A DNA stretch of 64,000 bases from Dyella sp. GSA-30. Lineage in GTDB: Bacteria; Pseudomonadota; Gammaproteobacteria; Xanthomonadales; Rhodanobacteraceae. The translations under genes and the position numbers were made by a program. The stretch spans positions 1 through 64,000 of the forward strand of contig NZ_AP027042.1 of assembly GCF_027924605.1 (NCBI RefSeq), written 5' to 3'. Each line of letters begins with the position of its first letter. Position 1 is the first letter of the stretch. A model generated the notes under the pieces. The model saw nothing but the letters and a program-made list of their open reading frames with translations. It had not been told where the DNA came from and did not search any database. Below, piece after piece: positions 17,633-26,929 of the stretch.

Positions 17633-18554
17633 CCGGCTAGCGCCGGTAAACGGACGGCCGCACCTGCGCGCCACATGGGTTTCAGCATTACCGAAACTGC
17701 TGTTATTGGGGTTGTCGCTCCTGTTGGGCGGCTGCGAAGCGACGCTTTTTGCCGGCCTTAACGCTACCGACCAACGGCAAGGCATCGTTGCACAGCGCTC
17801 GGTCGAGTTCGACAAGCAGCAGCATCTGGCATTGGACGTCTATCGTCCCATTCATGCCATCCATGCTCCCGTCGTGGTCTTCTTCTATGGAGGAAGCTGG
17901 GTGCGGGGGCAGCGCAACTGGTACCGCTTCGTCGGCGCCTCACTCGCGTCGCACGGGGTCACCGTAGTCATCCCGGACTACCGCAAATATCCGCAGGTCA
18001 CCATGGATGGATTCATGCACGACGCGGCCGAGGCCGTCGCATGGACGTTCGACCACGCCGAAGAACTCGATGCTTCTCCCGAGGACATCTTCATCATGGG
18101 CCATTCGGCGGGAGGCCAGATCGCCGCACTACTGGCCACCGACCCTTCCTGGCTAACCGCCTATGGGCGGCGCCCGAACGACCTCGCTGGTCTTATCGGC
18201 CTGGCCGGCTGCTACGACTTCGTCCCGATTCCGCCGTTTGAGAAGGACATGCTCGACGTATTCGGCCGCTCGACCCAGGAACAGTTGCGCGCCGAACCCG
18301 TTCACTTCGTGACAGGTCACGAACCGCCGATGCTGCTGCTGCACGGTACGGCGGACAAGGAAGTCGACATCGCCAACACCTATTCCCTGGACAACGCCAT
18401 GCTCGCTCAGCACGAGGATGTGACGATGCGCGTCTATCCCGGCATGGGCCATTCGTCTCTGGTTTTTTCGTTGTCTCGACCACTCGGGCATGAATATGTA
18501 CTTAAGGACATATTGGACTTTATAAGCAGGCATCAGACGGCTGAGCATAAGTAA
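17610..18554 (+). CDS. Lipoprotein alpha/beta-hydrolase (esterase/lipase)
   Basis: The 314-residue product has a hydrophobic segment ending in the lipobox 'LLGGC' (Cys42), so it is probably anchored to a membrane. The hydrolase fold follows, with an oxyanion-type loop 'FFYGGSW' (about 91-97), nucleophile 'GHSAGG' at 164-169 (Ser166), acid in 'HGTADKEVD' and the His in 'GMGHSSL'. This matches the carboxylesterase/BD-FAE-like group. The called ATG overlaps the end of dusB by 23 bases and gives an unusually long stretch before the signal; a later TTG could be the true start. The substrate is unknown. Confidence 0.82.
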   Translation: MLRASPPDRLAPVNGRPHLRATWVSALPKLLLLGLSLLLGGCEATLFAGLNATDQRQGIVAQRSVEFDKQQHLALDVYRPIHAIHAPVVVFFYGGSWVRGQRNWYRFVGASLASHGVTVVIPDYRKYPQVTMDGFMHDAAEAVAWTFDHAEELDASPEDIFIMGHSAGGQIAALLATDPSWLTAYGRRPNDLAGLIGLAGCYDFVPIPPFEKDMLDVFGRSTQEQLRAEPVHFVTGHEPPMLLLHGTADKEVDIANTYSLDNAMLAQHEDVTMRVYPGMGHSSLVFSLSRPLGHEYVLKDILDFISRHQTAEHK

Positions 18555-18617
18555 CTTTGAAATTAGGATTTGTTTTAAACCACTCACAATTTGTCGGTGC
18601 TAGCATTCCGTCAACTC

Positions 18618-18944
18618 ATGAAGAGTTTGTCTGGAATGAAATGGATGTCTATACCGCTGATCTTGTGCGCGCCGTTCGCCGCGTCGCTCGCCGCCCCCAT
18701 CAGTCATGCAGGCAATGACGCCATCCAGGCAGCATTGCCACGCAGCGATGAGCAGAACAATGATCCGCGCGTCACGGCGCTTATAAACAAAGCCAATCAG
18801 CGCGTGGCCCAAGGCGAGTCGCCCGATGTCGTCGAGCGCTGGCTCACTGGCGCAGTAGAAACCCTTGGCATCGAAAAGACCCCACCGAGCTGGGACGTCT
18901 TTGGCCAGGCGCGCTGGAAAAAGCTCGCCGAAAACGCGCGCTGA
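18618..18944 (+). CDS. Small putative periplasmic protein ahead of the second T4SS
   Basis: The 108-residue product starts 'MKSLSGMKWMSIPL', has a signal peptide likely cut near 'SLAA', and leaves a mature domain of about 80 mostly helical residues. No family is recognised. TTG/GTG starts exist 21-27 bases upstream. It lies 100 bases before virB2 of the second T4SS and on the same strand. It may be an accessory periplasmic T4SS factor, a small VirB1 replacement-type protein without catalytic features, or an immunity protein for the lipase at the far end. None of these is shown by the sequence. Confidence 0.6.
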   Translation: MKSLSGMKWMSIPLILCAPFAASLAAPISHAGNDAIQAALPRSDEQNNDPRVTALINKANQRVAQGESPDVVERWLTGAVETLGIEKTPPSWDVFGQARWKKLAENAR

Positions 18945-19044
18945 TTCGTTAACCCCCTTCAACCCCATTACCGCCTTGGCGAGCGTCTCCATGACCTTCG
19001 CCAGGTCACGCTCGTCTCGTCACTGACCCAAGGAGGAGTCAATC

Positions 19045-19371
19045 ATGTCTCGTACCATCGCCATGCCCCGCATCCTGGCCATCGCCAGCAGGCCATCGAC
19101 ACAGCTGCTGCTGATGGTCGCGCTAGTGGCCACGGTGATCTTCTGTCCGGAGCTGGCATTTGCCCAGGATATCGGCGCAAAGGCCGACAAAGCCGTCGAG
19201 TGGATCAAGACGGCCGTTCAATCCATTCTCGTCGTCGCTGTGCTCGGCTCCGGCGTGCTGGCTGCATTCGGCCGCATGAGCTGGGTGACCGTCGGACAGG
19301 TACTGGTAGGAGCCATCGTCGCGGGTCTCGCCACCGAAGTGGTCAATGCGCTCTACGGCGGTGGCGGCTGA
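19045..19371 (+). CDS. virB2: VirB2/TrbC-type pilin (second T4SS)
   Basis: Pilin of a second T4SS. The 108-residue product has a long signal segment ending 'ELAFAQ' (about residue 41), then two hydrophobic helices (about 57-76 and 80-103) and a short Gly-rich end. This is the VirB2/TrbC layout. It has a strong AAGGAGG ribosome site. It is shorter than the first pilin and lacks its mature-region cysteines. It begins a run of eleven tightly packed genes. Confidence 0.9.
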   Translation: MSRTIAMPRILAIASRPSTQLLLMVALVATVIFCPELAFAQDIGAKADKAVEWIKTAVQSILVVAVLGSGVLAAFGRMSWVTVGQVLVGAIVAGLATEVVNALYGGGG

Positions 19372-19373
19372 TC

Positions 19374-19700
19374 GTGTCCTTGCGTAGCGACCCGTTGTTC
19401 GGCGGCCTGACCCGCCCGCCCAGCATGCTCGGCCTGCCGGTGGAAGTCCTCATCTTCGTTCTCGCCGGCAGCACCATCGCGTTCCTGGTCGCCGGCATCC
19501 TGCATGCCGACGTGAGCTGGAAAATCGGTGCGCTCGGCATGGGCGGCGTCCTGTACGGGCTCGCCCGACTGGTCTGCGCCCGCGATCCTCGCGCGCTGCG
19601 CTATGTCGCCCTTCAGCTCAATACCAAAGGACGACACATGGCGCGCGCCTACTGGCATAGCGGTTCGTACTCGCCACTGCCGTCCCGCAAGCGTTACTGA
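19374..19700 (+). CDS. virB3: VirB3 inner-membrane protein (second T4SS)
   Basis: The 108-residue product starts at a GTG two bases after the virB2 stop. The N-terminal 'DPLFGGLTRPPSMLGLP' is the VirB3 signature, followed by a hydrophobic hairpin (about 22-58) and a basic tail. The frame is also open upstream through virB2, but only the GTG start gives VirB3 without overlap. It is followed 12 bases later by virB4, its usual partner. Confidence 0.88.
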   Translation: MSLRSDPLFGGLTRPPSMLGLPVEVLIFVLAGSTIAFLVAGILHADVSWKIGALGMGGVLYGLARLVCARDPRALRYVALQLNTKGRHMARAYWHSGSYSPLPSRKRY

Positions 19701-19712
19701 CCCGGAACCACG

Positions 19713-22133
19713 ATGCTGTCGCCAAAACAGTCGCTGATCAACCGCTCGCGCTCCTTGCAGGAGTATGTGCCCTACACCTCCATGGTGTCCCCACACAATC
19801 TGCGCACCCAGGCGGGCGATACGTTGACGATCATCAAGATCAACGGCGCCGCGCACGAGGCAGCCGACGACGAGGACATCCAGGCATGGCATGACGCCTT
19901 GACCGGCCTGATACGCAATATCGCTTCGGAAGACATTGCGCTATGGGTGCATACGGTGCGCGAACCGCGCTCGGAATATCCCGGCGGCTATTTCGACGAT
20001 GACTTTGCGGGACGTCTCAACAGCCGCTATCGCGCGAGTCTCAGCGGCTTGCAGATGATGGTCAATTCACATTATCTGACCGTTCTGGTTCGCGGCAAGC
20101 TGTCCCGCAATTCGCTGTTGAACTTCGGAACACGCCGCACGCAGGAGAGCGTCCGCGAATCCATCCACGACGCGAGCGCCCGGCTCGACGAAATATGCAA
20201 TACGGTGATGGCCGCACTCGCACGCTACGGCGCACGCCGACTTGAGCTGTACCAGCAAAACGGCGTGGTTTTTTCCGAAACGCTGGAATTCCTGGCACTG
20301 CTGATCAATGGCGAACGCAAACGCATCGCCGTACCCAAGGGACGCGCGGCTCACGGCATGACCAATGCCCGTATTTCCTTCGGCGTGGATCAGTTCGAAC
20401 TGCGGCTGCCCGACCGGTCCCAGATAGGCGCCATGCTCGGCGCGGCTGCCTATCAGATCGAACGCACGGAACCGGGACATCTGAATGTGCTGCTTACGCT
20501 GCCGTTTCCGTTCGTACTGACGCAGTCCTTCAGCATGTTCAGCCGTGGCAAGGCGATGGCTGCGCTGCAGAAACAGCAGAGACTTCTGGTCAACGTGGAA
20601 GATGCTTCCCAGACCCAGGTCAACGACATCGCTCAAGCGCTGGATGACCTGGTGGCCGGCCGCTCGGTATTCGGTGAGCACCACCTGAGCCTGCAATTAC
20701 TCGCCGACGACAACAAGACGCTGACCGAGCGCGTGGCGACGGTGCGATCCGTGCTGGCGGACGCCGGCTTTCTCGTCGCCCGTGAAGACGAATGCATCGA
20801 AGCGGCTTTCTTTGCTCAACTGCCGGGCAACTTTCAGCTTCGTCCACGACCGGCGCCGATCAGTTCGAGCAATATCATCGGTTATACGGGGTTCCACAAT
20901 TACCCGCATGGCCGCCTGCACGGCAATCAATGGGGTGATGCGCTGACGTTGTTGAAAACGACCTCGGGCACCCCGTTCTATTTCAATTTTCATCTGCCGC
21001 CATCATCACGCCGTGGCGTGAACGAGGCCGATTCCGACGATCGCGTGCCGGGCCATACCCTGCTGCTGGGACCGACCGGCACAGGCAAGACCGTGATTCA
21101 GGCGTTCATGCTGGCCCAGGCGGAAAAGTACAAACCGACGGTATTTACCTTCGACAAGGATCAGGGCCAGGCGAACTTCATCCGCGCCATGGGCGGCCAC
21201 TACGCCACCCTCAAAAACGGCATACCGACAGGCTTCAATCCGTGCGCCATGGAAGACACACCCGGCAACCGGAGCATGCTTATCCAGCTGGTCAAACGCT
21301 GCATCCGCGGCGAAGAGCTGGATTATCGTTTCTCTCCGCAGCGGGAGAAGGAAATCCAGGATGCCGTTGACGGCATTTATGCCATGCCGTTCGAAGCAAG
21401 GCGCTTTTCGGCCCTCCTGGAATTTTTCGATCCGACCGATCCCAACGGCAACGCCGCACGTTTCCGCAAATGGTGCACGGGCGGCTCGCTGGGCTGGCTG
21501 CTGGACAATCCGCGCGACCTGCTGGAGTTTTCCGGCGGCCGCCATTTCGGCTTTGATGTGACCGACTTCCTCGAGAACGATGAAACCCGGACAGTCACCG
21601 TCATGTACCTGTTCCACCGCATGGAGCAGCTCATCGATGGGCGACGCTTCATCCTGAACATGGATGAGTTCTGGAAGATGCTTCAGGACGAATACTTCGA
21701 AGGCAAGGCGCTGGATGCCGTCAAGACCTATCGAAAGCGCAACGCGCTTGCGCTCTTCGGCACGCAGAGCCCATCCGATGTCCTGCGCTCGCGCATCAGT
21801 CGTCAGCTCATCGAACAGTGTGTCAGCCAGCTTTATCTGCCCAACCCGAAAGCGGCGCGCGAAGATTACATCGACGGCTTCAAGCTTAGCGAGCGCGAGT
21901 ATGAAATCGTGCGAAAGGACATGGTCGAGCAGAATCTTCGTGGCTTTCTGTTCAAGCAGGGCTCGCATTCGACCGTATGCGAACTCAACCTGCACGGCTT
22001 CGACGACGACCTGGCGGTGCTTTCCAGCACCGCCGGTAGTGTCGAGCTGTCCGAGCGCGCCATCGCGCGAGCCGGCCCTCAACCCGATGACTGGCTACCG
22101 GTCTTTCATCAGCTTCGCCGCGAGCGCCAATAG
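19713..22133 (+). CDS. virB4: VirB4 ATPase (second T4SS)
   Basis: The 806-residue ATPase has Walker A 'GPTGTGKT' at 453-460 and Walker B 'NMDEFW' with DE at 651-652, and shares the CagE/VirB4 middle region ('HNLRTQAGDTLTIIKI' near the start). It aligns by eye with the first locus's VirB4 ('DEFWKIL', 'FATQSP', 'LPNP...REDYI') but is clearly divergent, so the two loci are not a recent duplication. It energises assembly of the second T4SS. Confidence 0.95.
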   Translation: MLSPKQSLINRSRSLQEYVPYTSMVSPHNLRTQAGDTLTIIKINGAAHEAADDEDIQAWHDALTGLIRNIASEDIALWVHTVREPRSEYPGGYFDDDFAGRLNSRYRASLSGLQMMVNSHYLTVLVRGKLSRNSLLNFGTRRTQESVRESIHDASARLDEICNTVMAALARYGARRLELYQQNGVVFSETLEFLALLINGERKRIAVPKGRAAHGMTNARISFGVDQFELRLPDRSQIGAMLGAAAYQIERTEPGHLNVLLTLPFPFVLTQSFSMFSRGKAMAALQKQQRLLVNVEDASQTQVNDIAQALDDLVAGRSVFGEHHLSLQLLADDNKTLTERVATVRSVLADAGFLVAREDECIEAAFFAQLPGNFQLRPRPAPISSSNIIGYTGFHNYPHGRLHGNQWGDALTLLKTTSGTPFYFNFHLPPSSRRGVNEADSDDRVPGHTLLLGPTGTGKTVIQAFMLAQAEKYKPTVFTFDKDQGQANFIRAMGGHYATLKNGIPTGFNPCAMEDTPGNRSMLIQLVKRCIRGEELDYRFSPQREKEIQDAVDGIYAMPFEARRFSALLEFFDPTDPNGNAARFRKWCTGGSLGWLLDNPRDLLEFSGGRHFGFDVTDFLENDETRTVTVMYLFHRMEQLIDGRRFILNMDEFWKMLQDEYFEGKALDAVKTYRKRNALALFGTQSPSDVLRSRISRQLIEQCVSQLYLPNPKAAREDYIDGFKLSEREYEIVRKDMVEQNLRGFLFKQGSHSTVCELNLHGFDDDLAVLSSTAGSVELSERAIARAGPQPDDWLPVFHQLRRERQ

Positions 22134-22169
22134 GCGCTGCATTCAACACCCACCCACGAGGAGTGATTC

Positions 22170-22934
22170 ATGGAAAGGAAAACCGTGCTGAAAGCCACGA
22201 CGCTGTGCCTGCTCTTTGCCTCAGCGATTCCAGGCCATGCCCAAGATTACGTCGACAACACCACGTCGCCACCCTCAGGCGGCGGGGCGGGCGGCGAGCA
22301 AGCCGTCCACGACGCCAAGTCCTATCAGGAGCAGCAGGCCCAGACCGCCGTGCTCCAGCAACAGCTGGCAGATATGGCCAAGCAACTAGACGAACTCAAG
22401 CAGCAGACCGGCGAAGTAAAAAAGACTAATGACGCCGTCACCGGCTCGAGTGGCAAAGGCGATATCCAGACGCAGGATTATGGGGATTCGATCCCACGGA
22501 ACTGGAAGGAAACGCTGGATGCTTACAAGGGCGGCGGCCGCGTGGAGCAGTTGGCCACGGATATCGGCAACAAACTCAATGACGATGAAAAAGAACTGGA
22601 TGGCAAGTCTAGCAAGGATGCCGCGATGTATTCGCTTGAAGAGGGCGTCAAGCGCAGCACCAACGGCAGTGCGCTCAATGCTCAGGCCTACGAGTCGAGC
22701 GTCGCGCGCATCGAGAAGCTCAAGCAACTGCAGGCACAGATCGACAAAACCTCTTCGCTCAAGGAAGTCGCCGATCTTCAGGCACGCATCCAGATCGAGA
22801 ACAGCATGATCACCAACGAGCTGGTCCGCACCCAATCGTTCAACGGCATGTTGATGGACACCGAGTATGCCAAGGCTTACCAGTCCGTCAAAGATATGGA
22901 CATGGATGACGACAAAGAAGGCAATTCGGACTGA
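22170..22934 (+). CDS. virB5: VirB5-like pilus-tip protein (second T4SS)
   Basis: The 254-residue product has a signal peptide cut near 'GHAQ' (residue 25), then a Gln/Lys-rich coiled coil (about 50-90), a globular middle and a further long helix (about 165-235). This helical, exported layout and its place between virB4 and virB6 fit VirB5, the minor subunit at the pilus tip. An AGGAGTG ribosome site precedes the ATG. Sequence motifs in this family are weak, so position carries much of the call. Confidence 0.8.
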   Translation: MERKTVLKATTLCLLFASAIPGHAQDYVDNTTSPPSGGGAGGEQAVHDAKSYQEQQAQTAVLQQQLADMAKQLDELKQQTGEVKKTNDAVTGSSGKGDIQTQDYGDSIPRNWKETLDAYKGGGRVEQLATDIGNKLNDDEKELDGKSSKDAAMYSLEEGVKRSTNGSALNAQAYESSVARIEKLKQLQAQIDKTSSLKEVADLQARIQIENSMITNELVRTQSFNGMLMDTEYAKAYQSVKDMDMDDDKEGNSD

Positions 22935-23003
22935 ATAGCCCTCCATGTGCAACGAGCGCGTCTCCATGCGAGGCGCGCTGCCCCGACTTCAAAGTGACGC
23001 CCC

Positions 23004-24023
23004 ATGCTCGCCATTAACATTGCCAACTTCTTCCTGAAGGACGTCGTCGAGACGATACAAGAAGCGGTCAATACGGATTCGGCCAATCTCGTGCAGATCA
23101 TCGAGCCAGGCGCTATCGCCATGTTGACCATCTACGTACTACTGTGGGGAGCTGGCATCGCTACCGGGCGGGTCAACGAACCGCTCAGGGATGGCATTTA
23201 CCGGATCTTGCGCATCTGCTTCGTGGTAGCGCTGGGGCTAACGGTCGGCAACTATCAAACCGACATCGCCGATTTCTTCCTCAAGGTTCCTACGGAAATA
23301 GCCGCCCAGGTCGTATCGCAGGGCGGAGGCGGCTCCTCCTTGCCGGACATCATCGACAACGCAGTCAATCGCGGTTTCGATATAGGCAACGATGTCTGGC
23401 ACTACGCAGACAGGAAGTTCGGTCTATTCCATCTGAGCTACGTCGCCTACTACATACTCGCGATCATCATTTTCATATGCGTAGCCATCATCGCCGGTAT
23501 CGCCACGGCGATCCTGTTCGTCGCCTATATAGGCCTCTCTGTCGTTCTGGCGGTCGGTCCGCTGTTCATTGTGATGGCCATTTTTCAGCCAACCTATAAA
23601 TTCTTTGACGGCTGGCTGAGCCAAATCATCAGCTTTTCCGTGCTGTTTATCCTGGTCTCGACCACGATATCGCTGTGCTTCACCTTCATGGAAAAATATC
23701 TGGAAGGTATCGAAAACGGCAATGCCTTGGATGCGCTGATTGGCATGGTGAAGGTCATCGGCGCCACCGCAGCCATCATTGCTGCGCTTTTCGAATCCAA
23801 GACGATTGCTAGCGCACTTGTCGGCGGCGCGCAGATGTCAGGCCAGGGCCTCGTGAGCCGCGCCATGGGCAAGGCGGCGCAATCACAGAGCCACGCCCAG
23901 ACCGCGCGCGCGCTGGTGTCAGGCGGCTCCGCTGGTCGATCCGCAGGCTCAAACGCAGCTTCCGCAGCCGGCCGCACAGCCGCTGCCGGCCGCTCCCGCG
24001 CGCGACTCAACTTCCCTCGATGA
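23004..24023 (+). CDS. virB6: VirB6 polytopic membrane protein (second T4SS)
   Basis: VirB6/TrbL proteins line the inner-membrane part of the T4SS channel. The 339-residue product has about six hydrophobic helices. The first lies at about 34-55; after a soluble loop, a dense block follows at about 145-270. The family-type stretch 'LFIVMAIFQPTYKFFDGWLSQ' is within the block. The C-terminal 70 residues are Ala/Ser/Arg-rich and disordered. It lies 69 bases after virB5 and 27 bases before virB7. Confidence 0.92.
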   Translation: MLAINIANFFLKDVVETIQEAVNTDSANLVQIIEPGAIAMLTIYVLLWGAGIATGRVNEPLRDGIYRILRICFVVALGLTVGNYQTDIADFFLKVPTEIAAQVVSQGGGGSSLPDIIDNAVNRGFDIGNDVWHYADRKFGLFHLSYVAYYILAIIIFICVAIIAGIATAILFVAYIGLSVVLAVGPLFIVMAIFQPTYKFFDGWLSQIISFSVLFILVSTTISLCFTFMEKYLEGIENGNALDALIGMVKVIGATAAIIAALFESKTIASALVGGAQMSGQGLVSRAMGKAAQSQSHAQTARALVSGGSAGRSAGSNAASAAGRTAAAGRSRARLNFPR

Positions 24024-24050
24024 ATTATTCGGCCTAACCGGAGCAATGTT

Positions 24051-24197
24051 TTGACCGTTCGTCACGCCCTACTTGCTGTGTGTATCACCCTCATGCTCGC
24101 CGCCTGCGGCAAGGGACTGCAGAAGGCTCCGCAGTGCAAGGGCACTTATGTGCCTGTCAACGCACCGGAGCATTATTTGAAGGATGCTCAGCCGTGA
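24051..24197 (+). CDS. virB7: VirB7 outer-membrane lipoprotein (second T4SS)
   Basis: A 48-residue lipoprotein starting at TTG. The signal ends in lipobox 'MLAACG', giving an acylated Cys near residue 19, and the mature part has one further Cys in 'PQCKGTYVPVN'. Short VirB7 proteins bind VirB9 and anchor the outer-membrane core complex; the second Cys may form a disulfide with VirB9. Its stop overlaps the GTG of virB8 (GTGA). The N0-type extra domain of Xanthomonas VirB7 is absent, a clear difference from X-T4SS systems. Confidence 0.85.
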   Translation: MTVRHALLAVCITLMLAACGKGLQKAPQCKGTYVPVNAPEHYLKDAQP

Positions 24198-24874
24198 GCA
24201 GCCCTGAAATCACCGCTTTCCTGGAGGCATCGCGCGCCTGGGAGACTACCGAAGTGTCGCGCGCGCGCAAAAGCGAGCGACGCGCATGGTTGTTTGCTGG
24301 CCTGGGCATTGCCATCGGCCTTAGTGCCTGCCTGGCAGTTGCGTTTCTCACGCCCTTGAAGACCGTCGAACCCTTTGTGGTGCGCGTAGACAAATCCAGC
24401 GGCGGCGCCGACATCATCAGCCGCCTCGACGGGAATACCGTCGAGTTCGACGAGGCTATCGATAAATACTTTCTCTCCCGATATGTCAATTATCGCGAGG
24501 AGTATTCGGATGCTCTGGCGTACTCCGACTATGAAGCGGTATCGCTGATGTCCACACGCCAGGTCGGCGACGCCTATTACCAGGCGATCAATCCCAAGAA
24601 TCCCCGCTCGCCCAGCAAGGTCTACGGCAAGGAAGGCGCGGTGGAGATCGTCGTCAATTCGATCGCCTTCCTCGGCGAAGGCGTTGCTCAGGTGCGCTTT
24701 ACCCGCACCGAACGCCGGCCCAATGCCGAGCCGGTCGAGACACACTGGATCGCCACCATTACCTACAAATATTCCAAGGCATCAATGGATGCGAAGTCGC
24801 GGCTGATCAATCCCGTGGGCTTCCAAGCCACCGATTATCGCCTCGATCCGGAAACCACGGGACAAACGAAGTGA
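24194..24874 (+). CDS. virB8: VirB8 inner-membrane protein (second T4SS)
   Basis: The 226-residue product starts at GTG overlapping the virB7 stop. It has a short cytoplasmic N-terminus, one transmembrane helix (about 31-53), and a periplasmic VirB8 domain with 'LSRYVNYREEYS' and the conserved 'WIATITYKY' strand. VirB8 dimers act as an assembly scaffold in the periplasm. The end overlaps virB9 by four bases (GTGA), continuing the chain of coupled genes. The frame is open 114 bases further upstream, inside virB7, but that extension is not supported. Confidence 0.92.
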   Translation: MSSPEITAFLEASRAWETTEVSRARKSERRAWLFAGLGIAIGLSACLAVAFLTPLKTVEPFVVRVDKSSGGADIISRLDGNTVEFDEAIDKYFLSRYVNYREEYSDALAYSDYEAVSLMSTRQVGDAYYQAINPKNPRSPSKVYGKEGAVEIVVNSIAFLGEGVAQVRFTRTERRPNAEPVETHWIATITYKYSKASMDAKSRLINPVGFQATDYRLDPETTGQTK

Positions 24875-25818
24875 CCAGGCGCCCATTACTCCTTGCGTTG
24901 TCGTTGTGCGTGGCGACTTCGCTCGTACATGGCGAAGCGTCACCGCACAAGGGGCGTTTCGACGCGCGCATGAAAACCGTGACCTACAATCGCGACGACG
25001 TCATCAAGGTCGTCGGGCATTACGGCTATTCGACCGATATCGAGCTGGCTCCGGGCGAATCGGTGCAGGACATCGCGCTGGGCGATTCGCTCGCCTGGGA
25101 AATCGCGCCTTCCGGCAACCATCTGTTCGTCAAGCCTCGCGAAGACAATGCCGTGACTAATATGACGGTAATCACCGACCGGCGTGTCTACCAGTTCGCG
25201 TTGGACGCACGGCAGAGCCGTTCGCCGCAGGACCGATCGATGTATTTCCAGATCCGCCTGCTTTACCCGGAAGATCAGGCAGCCAAGTCGAAGGCCGAGA
25301 TGGAAAGGCTCGCCGCAGAAGCCTATGCACGCCGGGTCGAATCGTCGTTCCAGAAGAGCGCGCTTCCGCTCAACTGGAATTACTACGCCTGCGGCTCACG
25401 CGAGATTCGTCCGATCGAAGCCTACGACGATGGCCGTTTCACTTACCTGCGCTTTCCAGGCGCGCAGGAGATCCCCTCGGTTTTCACGATCAACGCCGAC
25501 GGCAGCGAAAGCATCGCCAATGGCGCGATGAACGGCGATCGCTACGTCATTCAACTGACCGCACGCAAGCTGGTGCTGCGCAAGGGCCAGTCGGTCGCGT
25601 GCCTGGAGAATCGCAGCTACAACCCTTACGGCATCGCGACGCCGACGGGAACGGCCAGCCCCGATGTCGAGCGCGTGCTACGGACTCCCGCTGCTCGTTC
25701 GAAGGTGGCGCCGCCTGCGCGCACCGCTCAGCCGGCTGCATCCGCGTCGCCGACACACACCTTGAAAGTGGATGGCGTCGTAGCCGAGCCGATCCCCGGA
25801 GACACACATGTTCCGTGA
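24871..25818 (+). CDS. virB9: VirB9 outer-membrane core protein (second T4SS)
   Basis: The 315-residue periplasmic protein has a signal peptide (cut near residue 20), an N-terminal VirB9 domain with 'IELAPGESVQDIALGDSLAWE' and 'FVKPREDNAVTNMTVIT', and a C-terminal beta domain with 'NWNYYACGSREIRP' and 'YDDGRFTYLRFPG', all family features. A Pro/Ala-rich extension ends the protein. It forms the core complex with VirB7 and VirB10. It starts with a GTG overlapping the virB8 stop. Confidence 0.95.
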   Translation: MTRRPLLLALSLCVATSLVHGEASPHKGRFDARMKTVTYNRDDVIKVVGHYGYSTDIELAPGESVQDIALGDSLAWEIAPSGNHLFVKPREDNAVTNMTVITDRRVYQFALDARQSRSPQDRSMYFQIRLLYPEDQAAKSKAEMERLAAEAYARRVESSFQKSALPLNWNYYACGSREIRPIEAYDDGRFTYLRFPGAQEIPSVFTINADGSESIANGAMNGDRYVIQLTARKLVLRKGQSVACLENRSYNPYGIATPTGTASPDVERVLRTPAARSKVAPPARTAQPAASASPTHTLKVDGVVAEPIPGDTHVP

Positions 25819-26929
25819 TGCCGATAACGCCAAGTCCACCGATCACGGTAACGATTCCAACGAGCGTGGCATTCCGCAGGTAGGCAACAAGCGCAAAGGC
25901 AACAAGTACATGCTGTTGTTTGCCATTGGTTGTTGCGCCATCTTCGCGATAGCGATGGGATCGCGCGCGATGCTCGATAAACTGCGCCACCGTGGCGACG
26001 GCAAGCAGAAAGAGGCCACGCTTGAACGCGGACTGCCCGATCTAACTCGCGATGCATTCAATGCGAAGAACGCCCCACCGCCTCCGCCGTCGACCAAGGG
26101 GCCGGCCCCCGCCTCCACGGCAGGCTTGACGGCCGCGCAGAAAGCCACCTTGGATCTTGCCGAACGCCGCAAGCGCGCGCCGCTACTAGCCATGGGCGTA
26201 GCAAGAGCAGCGCCGACGGTCCAAGCGGCAGCGCTTGGCGCGACAGCCGCTGGAGGCAGCGCGGGCGGTGGCGGCTCGTCCTTGAGCAACGCGCTGAGCG
26301 CTACCCGCACCGTAGAGGTGTCGGCCGGGCAATTGACCGACCCTGACCTCACCCTGACACAGGGCAGCTTTCTCGACTGCTCGCTGGTAACGGCCATCAA
26401 TAGCCAGCTGCCTGGCATGACCACGTGCACGCTCAGCCGCAATGTCTACTCGACCAATGGCCATGTGTTGCTGCTCGAACGGGGCACCCGCATCGTCGGG
26501 CAGTATCAGTCCGCGCAGCTGCGGCAGGGCATGGATCGCGTCTTCGTACTGTGGACGCGCGCGGAAACGCCCAATGGCGTCATCATCAATCTCGACTCAC
26601 CCAACACCGATGCGCTCGGTCGCTCCGGCCTGGAAGGCAAGATCAATCACCATTTCTGGCAACGGTTCGGCGCGGCCATGCTGGTGTCCGTGGTGGACGA
26701 TGCAGCGCAATACGCCGCCAATTCGAACCGCTCCAGCGGCAATAGCACCATCAATTTCAGCAACAGTGCCAGCTCTGCGAACGATGCGGCCGCGATTATC
26801 GTCGAGAGCACGGTCAACATTCCGCCGACCCTCGACCGCGCGCAAGGCGGCCACGTCGGCATTTTCGTCGCAAGAGACCTCTACTTCGGCAGTGTCTATA
26901 CGCTCAGTCCCAGGCCCGAGGCGCCATGA
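25808..26929 (+). CDS. virB10: VirB10 core-complex protein (second T4SS)
   Basis: VirB10 spans both membranes and senses ATP use by the inner ATPases. The 373 residues comprise a cytoplasmic N-terminus, one transmembrane helix (about 34-53), a Pro-rich linker ('APPPPPS') and the C-terminal beta-barrel domain with 'GHVLLLERGTRIVGQY' and 'WTRAETPNGVIINLDSP'. The last residues 'GIFVARDLYFGSVY' are typical. The start overlaps the virB9 end by 11 bases. Confidence 0.95.
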   Translation: MFRDADNAKSTDHGNDSNERGIPQVGNKRKGNKYMLLFAIGCCAIFAIAMGSRAMLDKLRHRGDGKQKEATLERGLPDLTRDAFNAKNAPPPPPSTKGPAPASTAGLTAAQKATLDLAERRKRAPLLAMGVARAAPTVQAAALGATAAGGSAGGGGSSLSNALSATRTVEVSAGQLTDPDLTLTQGSFLDCSLVTAINSQLPGMTTCTLSRNVYSTNGHVLLLERGTRIVGQYQSAQLRQGMDRVFVLWTRAETPNGVIINLDSPNTDALGRSGLEGKINHHFWQRFGAAMLVSVVDDAAQYAANSNRSSGNSTINFSNSASSANDAAAIIVESTVNIPPTLDRAQGGHVGIFVARDLYFGSVYTLSPRPEAP

